Shown here piece after piece: positions 1-5,664 of a stretch of DNA of 5,664 nucleotides. The notes beneath the pieces were generated by a model. It saw only the letters and a program-made list of their open reading frames with translations. It had not been told where the DNA came from and searched no databases. A program made the position numbers and the translations under genes. The stretch is taken from NCBI GenBank assembly GCA_937911795.1, contig CALDPJ010000023.1, forward strand, positions 1-5,664, read 5' to 3'. The stretch comes from an uncultured Flavobacteriales bacterium. GTDB taxonomy: Bacteria; Bacteroidota; Bacteroidia; Flavobacteriales_D; SKUL01. Numbering within the stretch: position 1 is the stretch's first letter; the number at the start of each line of letters is the position of its first letter.

Positions 1-1
1 T

Positions 2-712
2 CTCAGCAACGGCAAATGGCCAGTTAGCGCAATTATTCGTGTACCAATCGGCGCGTACGGAAGCGGAGGTCCTTACCACTCTTCAAGCGTAGAGTCGGTT
101 TTGACCAACATCCGGGGAATCAAAATCGCCTACCCAAGCAACGGCGCCGATTTAAAAGGACTCATAAAATCAGCATTTTACGACCCAAATCCTATAGTGA
201 TGCTCGAACACAAAGGTTTGTACTGGAGCAAAATTGCCGGCACCGAAGATGCGAAATGTATCGAGCCCGATGAAGATTATGTCATTCCGTTCGGTAAAGG
301 TCGACAAGTGCTGGCCGCATCCGAAGAAGCAATCACTTCAGGAGATTCTGCAGTGATCATCACCTATGGAATGGGCGTTTACTGGAGCAAAACAGCCGCG
401 AAGCAATTCGAAGGAAAAATTGAAATTATTGATCTCCGGACACTCGCTCCGTGGGACGAGGAAATGGTTTATGCAGCGGCCAGAAAGCACGGCAAATGTC
501 TGGTTGTTACAGAAGAACCTGTTGACAATGGATTTTCTCAAAGCATCGCATCGCGCATTCAACAACACTGTTTTCAACAACTCGATGCTCCGGTGATGGT
601 GATCGGTTCGGCAAATATGCCGGCCATTCCGCTCAACACTACACTGGAACAAACCATGATTCCGAATGCCGATAAAGTCGCGGCAAAAATCTCTGAATTA
701 ATGCAGCATTGA
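2..712 (+). CDS. 2-oxo acid dehydrogenase E1 component, beta-type C-terminal part (5' partial)
   Basis: The frame is open to the left edge, so the TTG at 101 is internal and the gene starts outside the window. The visible part (about 236 residues) holds the end of the transketolase-type pyrimidine-binding domain, with a GSGGPYHS motif near 65-88, a DLKGLIKSAF stretch and DPNPIVMLEHKGLYW. The transketolase C-terminal domain follows, with DLRTLAPWDEEMV, VVTEEP and the ending LNTTLEQTMIPNADKV. This is the E1 beta pattern of branched-chain 2-oxoacid or pyruvate dehydrogenases, which decarboxylate a 2-oxo acid with thiamine diphosphate and pass the acyl group to lipoyl-E2 in the cytoplasm. From family knowledge, many Bacteroidota fuse E1 alpha and beta in one chain; the missing 5' end leaves that open. 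The GGPYHS and PNADKV style favours the 2-oxoisovalerate-type branch, but the substrate is not settled. About 95 bases and a separate promoter box divide it from the next gene. Confidence 0.88.
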   Translation, partial: LSNGKWPVSAIIRVPIGAYGSGGPYHSSSVESVLTNIRGIKIAYPSNGADLKGLIKSAFYDPNPIVMLEHKGLYWSKIAGTEDAKCIEPDEDYVIPFGKGRQVLAASEEAITSGDSAVIITYGMGVYWSKTAAKQFEGKIEIIDLRTLAPWDEEMVYAAARKHGKCLVVTEEPVDNGFSQSIASRIQQHCFQQLDAPVMVIGSANMPAIPLNTTLEQTMIPNADKVAAKISELMQH

Positions 713-784
713 TGGTTCGTTAAAAAACCTTTTTTATCACTGCACATCGCGAAGTCCTGCATGGCATAAGCCTGACAGAAATCG

Positions 785-793
785 TATTTTTGC
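785..793 (+). promoter_or_regulatory. Bacteroidota-type -7 promoter box (TATTTTTGC)
   Basis: TATTTTTGC fits the TAnnTTTG(C/Y) -7 element used by the primary sigma factor of Bacteroidota. It ends 14 bases before the ATG at 808, so transcription would start close to 798-800 and leave a leader of only about 10 bases, which is common in this phylum. I see no clear TTTG -33 partner at the expected distance, so the call rests on the -7 box and its position. It implies the reductase gene is transcribed on its own and not only by read-through from the E1 gene. Confidence 0.6.
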
Positions 794-807
794 ACCAAAT
801 TTAAGAC

Positions 808-1884
808 ATGTCCCGATTTCATTCCCTCAAGATAAAAGATGTAAGACGCGAAACACCTGAAGCTGTTTCCGTTGAGTTCGAAGTGCCTGCCGAGCTGAAA
901 GAAACATTCCGCTTTAAACAAGGTCAATACCTCACTTTTAAGCTCAATGTAAACGGCGAAGAATTGCGTCGCTCCTACTCCATTTGCACCAGTCCGCTGG
1001 AAGGTACTTTACGTATTGCGGTTAAAGAAATTGACCAGGGACGGGTTTCGGGGTATTTCAACAAACAAACCCAGATCGGGCAAACGGTAGAAGTGATGCC
1101 CCCGATGGGAAATTTCAATACCGCTCTCAGCGCCTCGAACCGAAAATCGTATGTTGCTTTTACTGCCGGTAGCGGAATTACTCCGGTGATGTCTATCCTG
1201 AAATCGGTACTCGAAGCCGAACCCAGCAGTAATTTCACCTTGTTTTATGGAAACCGCGAACCACAATCCGTAATTTTCAAAGAAGAGCTCGAACAATTGC
1301 AGGCGCGCTACTCCGACCGGTTTAAACTGCATTTTTTATACACGCGGCAAAAGGGTTCCGATCCGTTGTTCGAAGGTCGGATCAGCCGGGATAAAATCGA
1401 AGAGATTGCCCGTCAATATCCCCAGGTGCTACAGGGTGATGAGTATTTCCTTTGCGGGCCACAGGAAATGATTGAAACGGCTTCCGAACTTCTTCAGAAC
1501 AAAAATATTCCGAAGGAAAATATTCATTTTGAATTGTTCACCACTGCCGTTCCGACAGAAGCATCTGTTGCCGAAGCCGAATCGGTTGATCCAAACACCG
1601 GTGGAGATTCTAAGGTGCTTGTGATTCTGGATGGTGAAGAAACCGAAATCATCGTCGAAGCCGGAACCACCATTCTCGATGCGGCGATTGATGCCGGCCT
1701 GGATGTTCCTTACGCCTGCACCGGAGGTTCATGCTGCACCTGCCGCGCCAAGACCATCGAAGGATCGGTTGAAATGGAAGTAAATTACGCACTCACCGAT
1801 CAGGAAGTTAAAGACGGCTATATCCTCACCTGCCAGTCGCACCCGCAAACACCGCGGATGATTGTGGATTACGACGCTTCGTAG
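808..1884 (+). CDS. paaE: PaaE-type NAD(P)H:ferredoxin-like oxidoreductase (FAD and 2Fe-2S)
   Basis: This 358-residue protein has three domains in the order of E. coli PaaE, which it resembles from end to end from memory (FHSL start, EELRR-YSIC, GSGITP, ME-NY, VDYDA end) and in length. The FAD-binding barrel (about 1-105) has RSYS at 55-58. The NAD(P)-binding domain (about 112-235) has GSGITP at 121-126 and CGP at 216-218. A plant-type ferredoxin domain (about 268-358) carries C304, C309, C312 and C342 for the 2Fe-2S cluster. PaaE passes electrons from NADPH to the PaaABC oxygenase that epoxidises phenylacetyl-CoA. No other paa gene lies in the window, so here it may serve another oxygenase or desaturase; the fold and chemistry are firm, the pathway is not. 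The ATG at 808 is supported by the promoter box just upstream. Soluble, cytoplasmic, no signal peptide. Confidence 0.88.
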   Translation: MSRFHSLKIKDVRRETPEAVSVEFEVPAELKETFRFKQGQYLTFKLNVNGEELRRSYSICTSPLEGTLRIAVKEIDQGRVSGYFNKQTQIGQTVEVMPPMGNFNTALSASNRKSYVAFTAGSGITPVMSILKSVLEAEPSSNFTLFYGNREPQSVIFKEELEQLQARYSDRFKLHFLYTRQKGSDPLFEGRISRDKIEEIARQYPQVLQGDEYFLCGPQEMIETASELLQNKNIPKENIHFELFTTAVPTEASVAEAESVDPNTGGDSKVLVILDGEETEIIVEAGTTILDAAIDAGLDVPYACTGGSCCTCRAKTIEGSVEMEVNYALTDQEVKDGYILTCQSHPQTPRMIVDYDAS

Positions 1885-2034
1885 TACCATTCCGCAAACC
1901 TTCCCGTTTAAAATTATGATTTTCCGGCACGAAAGTGTAAAACGGATTCAGTAACTTGTACTGTAATGCGCGATTTCCTCCTTGAACACATAGCGGTTTA
2001 TGGAAATTTCGCAATGCATTTAAATTTAACATTC

Positions 2035-2547
2035 ATGATACGACTGATTATCGTTTTCGTCTTCACGTCTATTAGCCTGAATTCGTGTGCGCAGGAAAAT
2101 GCGCAGGCTACAAAAGATACCAAAACTCAAAAAGACGTTCAGGATACTTCTCAATGGAATCTTTCCGATGACGAATGGAAGGCGCGACTTTCTGAAGAGA
2201 CATTTGAAGTTTTGTGCGGTGGCGCAACAGAACCACCGTTTTCAGGGAAATACTGGGATTTAAAAGACGATGGTATTTACCGTTGCGCCGGATGCGGACT
2301 TGAATTGTTCGACTCCGAAACCAAATATGAATCGGGTTCCGGATGGCCGAGTTTTTATGAACCAATTCAGAACATCAATGTTATTGAAAAACCCGACAAT
2401 TCTATGGGCATGTCTCGTACCGAATTGATTTGCGCCCGATGCAAAGGGCACCTCGGTCATATTTTCAACGACGGACCAAAACCAACCGGTTTGCGCTATT
2501 GTATCAACTCCGCTGCTTTGGATTTTGAACCGGCTGATGAAAAATAA
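2035..2547 (+). CDS. msrB: Lipoprotein peptide-methionine (R)-S-oxide reductase
   Basis: The protein (170 residues) reduces methionine-R-sulfoxide in oxidised proteins. I chose the ATG at 2035 over in-frame ATGs at 1966 and 2014 because it gives a clean lipoprotein signal, MIRLIIVFVFTSISLNSC, with lipobox cysteine C18 followed by AQE, typical of Bacteroidota. A polar linker (about 19-40) leads to the SelR/MsrB domain (about 42-165). Visible are TEPPFSGKYWD, the zinc cysteine pairs C84/C87 and C133/C136, GWPSF at 103-107, GHLGHIFNDGP, and RYCINSAALDF with catalytic C156. Where many MsrBs have SGCGWPSF with a resolving cysteine, this one has serine (S102); C61 could substitute, or an outside thiol could recycle the enzyme. 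The lipid anchor places repair in the envelope, not the cytoplasm. The stop overlaps the receptor start by 11 bases, suggesting one transcript. The 150 bases upstream show no convincing promoter. Confidence 0.92.
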   Translation: MIRLIIVFVFTSISLNSCAQENAQATKDTKTQKDVQDTSQWNLSDDEWKARLSEETFEVLCGGATEPPFSGKYWDLKDDGIYRCAGCGLELFDSETKYESGSGWPSFYEPIQNINVIEKPDNSMGMSRTELICARCKGHLGHIFNDGPKPTGLRYCINSAALDFEPADEK

Positions 2548-3169
2548 GGCGCATCTCAATCCGGGATATTTTCGGGCTTCAACAGGTTTCGTATTTCTGG
2601 TGTTGTGGATGACAGGGTTAACTGTTTCGGCCCAGGAAGATTTCCGTTTTCAGATCGTCGATAGTCAGACCCACCAAAATCTCGATAGTGTTTATGTCGT
2701 GGTTCAGCATTTAAACCGAAAGTACCAAAGCGATCGTTTTGGAAGGATCATTCTTCACGGCAATCTCACCGCGGGCGACACGATCATGGTCACCCGAAAA
2801 AATTATGCTCCACGCGTTATGGCCATTCCACAATCGGGAGACAATTTTATCAGACTCGACCGGCTACCCGTAGAACTGCGCGATGTAGAGGTAGTAGCCT
2901 ACACGCAGGAAACGCGGCGCTTCGAATCGCCGCAAACCATCAGCACGATTCACGCAGAAGATTTTGAAAGAAACTCAGCAGCCTCCATTCAACCAACATT
3001 GAATACCATTCCCGGCGTAATGATGGAATCGCGCGGAGACGGTGGCTCCAGGCGACTTTCGATCCGCGGAAGCCTCATGCGCTCGCCGTTCGGAGTACGA
3101 AATATTAAAATTTACTGGAACGAATTTCCGCTGACCATTGCCGATGGGTCCACCGCGTTGGAGCTCATC
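2537..3169 (+). CDS. TonB-dependent outer-membrane receptor, N-terminal part (truncated at junction)
   Basis: The ATG at 2537 gives a signal peptide with hydrophobic core FVFLVLWMTGLTVSA, cleaved before QEDF. An earlier in-frame TTG (2525) only lengthens the N-terminus. A carboxypeptidase-regulatory-like domain follows (about 35-95: FRFQIVDSQTHQNLDSVYV through DNFIRL). Then comes the start of the plug domain (about 103-212), with VELRDVEVVAY, QTISTIHAEDF, TLNTIPGVMME, RLSIRGS and NEFPLTIADGSTALELI. Such receptors import siderophores, haem, cobalamin, glycans or metals with TonB energy; the substrate cannot be told from this much. Family members are usually 700 residues or more; only about 210 are genuine here. 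After about 3169 the frame stays open to a stop ending at 3367 but reads WPGYIVLYANQNSPSW and similar, which is just antisense of the protease gene. The start overlaps msrB by 11 bases, so the two are probably translated together. Confidence 0.85.
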
Positions 3170-3175
3170 GCCGTC
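3143..3175. other. Probable chimeric junction between two genomes
   Basis: Reading left to right, the plus-strand receptor looks genuine up to about DGSTALELI (to 3169), where family members continue with a DP-type stretch. Reading the minus strand, the protease looks genuine down to about RSANSVDWT (3172). Both genes therefore end inside the same roughly 30 bases, on opposite strands, without their own stop codons. Base composition also shifts: by hand count, 52% GC at 841-900, 57% at 3541-3600 and 63% at 5101-5160. I see no inverted repeat, target duplication, tRNA or transposase at the point. The exact base is not resolvable by eye, because both frames look acceptable across 3146-3170, which could mean a short shared sequence at the join. 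Confidence 0.78.
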
Positions 3176-4758
3176 CAGTCGACGCTATTCGCCGAGCGCA
3201 TCACTTGCACGTACTGGCCCGGATACATCGTCCTATACGCCAACCAGAACTCGCCGTCGTGGTACCATGCGGCGATCTTGGAACCGGTGGATGCACTTAG
3301 CTGCGTCGCATTGGGATCGACGTGCAGCGTGTGGCCCGAACCACTCTCGTTCACCCAAAATCGGTAAATCGTAACTCGCCGCAGGGGGTCGTCTCCCGGC
3401 ACAACTGCAAGCATGCAATCGTAGTTGTCAGCTTCGTACATCTTGCACACAAGTCCCGGTGCGACCGTGGATGTCAAAGGCTGACCCGAAACCAGGATTG
3501 GACTCGATTGCGGCAGCAATGCGTCACCGGCCATTCCGACCGAAACGCGCACTTCATTGACGAACTGAGAGCGGTCCTGGCGAATCCATGCTGTCACGCT
3601 GCGAGAGTTGTAGTCGTCCCACGCAACGGCAACCCGCGCCGCGCTCTGCACCGGCTGGCTCGTGCTGCAACTAAGAAAACCCGTGCTGTTGGTACACTCT
3701 TCCAGGGCCTCATCGATCTCATTCTGAAAGCCGTTGACGCTGCGACGAACCCGTACCGACTGAATCCCGTCGCGACCCGGCTCCGCCTTGGAGTAGAAGA
3801 CGCGATTAACTGACGGTTGCTCGCGCCACACTGCTGGAGTGAACACCGACAAAGCGTCCTCGTTCGGCTGATCTAGCCGATTGAAAGAAGGTGCAACGAA
3901 ATTCTCCAGCCAGTACAGGCCGAACGTGTCCTTGCTCACTGAGGTCCACCTGGGTGTTCCAGCCAAGTTGCCCATCCCGACCGCCGAGTTGGCGACGGGG
4001 AGCCAGGTGTACGCCAATTCATTGCTCAGCGTACCGTTCTCGACCAGGCGTGCGTATCCCGCCGTCTGGCGCTCACCGATAACCTGTCTGGTACACTCGA
4101 TGTCAGCATGGAAGACGTCACGACCCTTTACTGTGTTTTGATATACTTCGTGCATGATCGCATCATCCAGGTGGCCCAATCCAAAGGGGTGGCCGAATTC
4201 ATGGGTCATCAGGGTCTGCAGGTCAAACTCTCGAGGAGATTTGGCACTTGCCGGCTCAAACACGCACTCCACTTGACCATCCTTTAAACGCGCCACGCGT
4301 ATCATGAACTGCTGGGCGACCCCGTTTTCGTCCTTGCACTTGCCCCACGTCGCAGCGCACCCATACAAGTCCTCGTCCCAACCGACGACAAGCGAGTAGT
4401 CAATGCCCTGAGCTTGGCACTCGGCCTGGGTCTCCGGCAAGTCGGTGAGCGAAGACGTGCCTCGATACCGGTAGGCTCGGGCGTTGGTCTGCTCGGCCCA
4501 CACGTCGGCGCCTGCGATGATGGCGCGCTTCGCGTGTTCCGTGTTGAGCGGGTTTTCCTGCCACGCGCCTTCTTGAAAGTCGTGGGTAAGAAGGGTCTGC
4601 AGCGAGTTCACGTTGATTCGATAGTCGCGCCGTGCGCCCGATAGCTCATATGTGCCGTTCGAGAGCTCGCATGCTACGGAGGACTGCGCCGTGGCCCAGT
4701 TGGGTGAGGCGACAAGCGTCGCGAGCGTAGCGGTGGTGAGTATTGGTCGCCTTCTCAT
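3170..4758 (-). CDS. Secreted metzincin zinc protease with propeller-like C-terminal region (3' truncated)
   Basis: I take the ATG at 4758: it opens directly on signal peptide MRRRPILTTATLATLVASP, cleaved near ATAQ/SS. The TTG at 4800 would add 14 unlikely residues. The protease domain (about 40-235) carries HEFGHPFGLGH at residues 186-196 (bases 4171-4203), the HExxHxxGxxH zinc motif of metzincins, with a following IMHE as likely Met-turn (M202). This most resembles matrixin-type bacterial proteases. Cysteines at 30, 114, 134, 141 and 165 suit disulfides in an exported protein. The remaining roughly 290 residues have recurring strand patterns such as ARVAVAWDDYNSRS and KIAAWYHDGEFWLAYRT, then RSANSVDWT, like sialidase-type propeller blades; that part is inference. 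The frame runs open to a stop at 3112, but below about 3172 it is antisense of the receptor, so the true C-terminus is missing. Substrate unknown. Confidence 0.82.
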
Positions 4759-4809
4759 TCTTGTCGCGTACCCGGAGCACGGACCGCTCGGCAATGACAA
4801 GCTATGACA

Positions 4810-4968
4810 TCATCCGGCTGGCGCCTGCTCCAGCAAGAATTCCCACACGGCGCGCACGCGCGGTACGCGGCGCAGTGAGCGGTGCGTGACCAAGAGGAAC
4901 TCGTCATGGGGCCAGTTGTCAAGGCTCACTCGCAAAGCCTTGCTCAGCTTCAGGGCAACACTTTCCTA
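4810..4968 (-). pseudogene. LysR-type transcriptional regulator, decayed C-terminal remnant
   Basis: The minus strand reads, just before a TGA at 4810-4812, DNWPHDEFLLVTHRSLRR followed by VPRVRAVWEFLLEQAPAG. This matches the usual ending of the LysR substrate-binding domain, where a 'W-LTH-LR--PRVRA-- -FL' pattern is standard. Reading upstream, a TAG interrupts the same frame at 4966-4968, and resemblance is already weak before about 4940. A full regulator is about 300 residues; only some 50 codons remain, with no helix-turn-helix part in the window, and the next gene ends 20 bases further on. It is therefore a gene fragment left by deletion or rearrangement, not a working regulator. It fills most of the gap between the two secreted-protein genes. 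The identification rests on the one conserved tail, which is distinctive but short. Confidence 0.68.
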
Positions 4969-4987
4969 CAAGCCAGGGGGTGTCTCC

Positions 4988-5664
4988 TCACTGCTTCTGG
5001 TAGCAGGTGACGCGGCCTTGCTGGTCTAGAATGCACACCTGAGTCATTGATACAGCGATCTGTTTCGGCATCTCGATCCCCAACGGGACTGTATCCGCGT
5101 GCGCGCCCCAACATCGCACCTGTTGTGTCTCACCCTCATCTCCCCCAAAGGCGCATCCGTCGCCGTTGACGTCTGCATCTAGTTGCGAATAGGTGCCCGA
5201 CAACGGCGTCACCTCCACACCGCTCTGCTGGAAGCAAACAACGCCCGAGCTGCCGAGCGCAGCACTGAGGGCCCCTGCATCCGGCATAAGAACATCGGCT
5301 GGTGAGGCCATGATAGCCGCGCACACTCCGCCCGGGACCGCCACCACATCGAGGTAGTGTCCCTCACGCGGGAGCAACTCGTCGCCTTGCGGATTAAAAC
5401 AACTGGCGTGGAAATCACGGGCGGCAAAGCACAAGGAACTCATTTCGGCACTGATCGGGCCCCCGCCGCTCGGTGGACTGTCGAAACCACCGTTTGCCGA
5501 GGAGAAAAAGCACTCCACGTGTGCACTATCGCTCGCGCACGCATTGAAGAAGCCGACAGACACGTGCTCGGCTGTTCCCGCGAACTCCATCTCTTCGTCA
5601 CCGCACACCACGCGCCCCTCGCCCGTAACGGCGCACCAGTGATGAAACTCAACCAGATCGTGAC
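4988..5664 (-). CDS. RCC1-like repeat protein, C-terminal part (5' partial)
   Basis: The gene enters from beyond the right edge. A GTG at 5611 could be mistaken for the start, but the frame stays open to 5662 and encodes VEFHHWCAVTGEGRVVCG, a further repeat unit in register, so that GTG is an internal valine. About 224 residues are visible, made of roughly six units of the RCC1/BNR-like type: a small-hydrophobic lead-in (VSVG, ISAE, VVAV, IAVS), then CA or similar, then a G-x-V-x-C-(W/F/Y) ending. RCC1 repeats build beta-propellers; bacterial versions with a cysteine pair per blade are common in exported proteins of Myxococcota and relatives, probably as surface or periplasmic binding modules. 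The protein ends six residues after the last C (VTCYQKQ), so the final blade may be closed by the N-terminus. No enzymatic motif is visible and the ligand is unknown. Confidence 0.72.
   Translation of the reverse strand, partial: HDLVEFHHWCAVTGEGRVVCGDEEMEFAGTAEHVSVGFFNACASDSAHVECFFSSANGGFDSPPSGGGPISAEMSSLCFAARDFHASCFNPQGDELLPREGHYLDVVAVPGGVCAAIMASPADVLMPDAGALSAALGSSGVVCFQQSGVEVTPLSGTYSQLDADVNGDGCAFGGDEGETQQVRCWGAHADTVPLGIEMPKQIAVSMTQVCILDQQGRVTCYQKQ
4991..5662 (-). repeat. About six RCC1-like protein repeat units with paired cysteines
   Basis: Counting from the GTG at 5611 as residue 1, the cysteine pairs are -7/3, 25/34, 61/71, 97/126, 153/167 and 193/203. First-cysteine spacing is about 32, 36, 36, 56 and 40 residues. 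Four pairs are 9-10 residues apart, as in CAVTGEGRVVC and CILDQQGRVTC. The fourth unit has an insertion of about 20 residues (ASPADVLMPDAGALSAALGS) between its cysteines. The fifth carries DADVNGDGC, which resembles a calcium loop. The units are divergent at the DNA level, so this is an old protein repeat and not a recent tandem duplication. Confidence 0.6.

Noticed and set aside
721..736. AT-only inverted repeat TAAAAAACCTTTTTTA after the E1 gene
   Set aside because: The loop would be only two bases and the stem has no GC pairs, so it is too weak to call a terminator.
1952..1958. TAACTTG as a possible -7 box upstream of msrB
   Set aside because: It is one base short of TAnnTTTG, has no -33 partner, and sits about 77 bases before the chosen start; not enough to call a promoter.
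1966..2034. Upstream ATG starts for msrB at 1966 and 2014
   Set aside because: They would bury the lipoprotein signal 7 to 23 residues inside the chain; the ATG at 2035 gives a standard signal ending in LNSC.
3112..3171. C-terminal extension of the protease frame down to a TAA at 3112
   Set aside because: These codons are the antisense of well-conserved receptor plug sequence (GVRNIKIYWNEFPLT), so the frame is open by chance beyond the junction.
3161..3183. GAGCTC (3161-3166) and GTCGAC (3178-3183) restriction-type hexamers next to the junction
   Set aside because: Six-base palindromes occur often by chance, and the exact break cannot be placed in either; not good evidence for a cloning join.
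3170..3367. Plus-strand continuation of the receptor frame after the junction
   Set aside because: It shows no plug or barrel character and is the exact antisense of the propeller-like part of the protease gene.
3322..3813. 163-codon plus-strand open frame, with others at 3881-4141 and 4414-4644
   Set aside because: They are antisense to the protease domain and its C-terminal region, have basic, low-complexity compositions, and match no family I recognise; they are shadows of GC-rich coding sequence.
5156..5173. DVNGDG in the repeat protein as an EF-hand or dockerin-type calcium loop
   Set aside because: It is a single short match directly before the repeat-core cysteine, with no paired helix or second loop; it could bind calcium but cannot be called.
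1..5664. CRISPR array, tRNA, rRNA, insertion sequence or toxin-antitoxin pair
   Set aside because: I saw no spaced direct repeats, transposase or integrase frames, terminal inverted repeats, or RNA gene signatures on either strand.

Overview
The window looks like two unrelated genomes joined at about position 3143-3175. The left part (1 to about 3170) has the marks of a Bacteroidota bacterium: a TAnnTTTG-type promoter box, a 'SCAQ' lipoprotein signal, no clear Shine-Dalgarno sites, and a TonB-dependent receptor with an N-terminal carboxypeptidase-regulatory-like domain. The right part (about 3170 to 5664) is more GC-rich. It carries secreted-protein genes on the minus strand of a kind I associate with Myxococcota and related former Deltaproteobacteria: a metzincin protease with a propeller-like C-terminal region, and a cysteine-paired RCC1-like repeat protein. 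The lineage calls are inferences from protein style, not from a search.

Left part, all on the plus strand: (1) the C-terminal end of a 2-oxo acid dehydrogenase E1 beta-type protein, cut by the window edge; (2) a PaaE-type flavin/2Fe-2S reductase with its own promoter box; (3) msrB, a lipoprotein methionine-R-sulfoxide reductase; (4) the first roughly 210 residues of a TonB-dependent receptor, whose start overlaps the end of msrB by 11 bases. The receptor loses its family resemblance in the middle of the plug domain, and from there the plus-strand frame is only the antisense of the protease gene.

Right part, all on the minus strand: (5) an RCC1-like repeat protein entering from beyond the right edge and ending at 4988; (6) a decayed C-terminal scrap of a LysR-type regulator, with an in-frame stop, at 4810-4968; (7) a signal-peptide-bearing zinc metalloprotease starting at 4758 and cut at its C-terminus by the junction.

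Two genes on opposite strands are truncated at the same point, with no transposase, integrase, tRNA or repeat there. The simplest reading is a chimeric contig or clone, not a natural gene arrangement. Genes on the two sides should therefore not be interpreted as working together. Within the left part, msrB and the receptor form a probable two-gene operon for the cell envelope. Within the right part, the two secreted proteins share an orientation but not an obvious function. I found no CRISPR array, RNA gene or mobile element, and no convincing new biological system.
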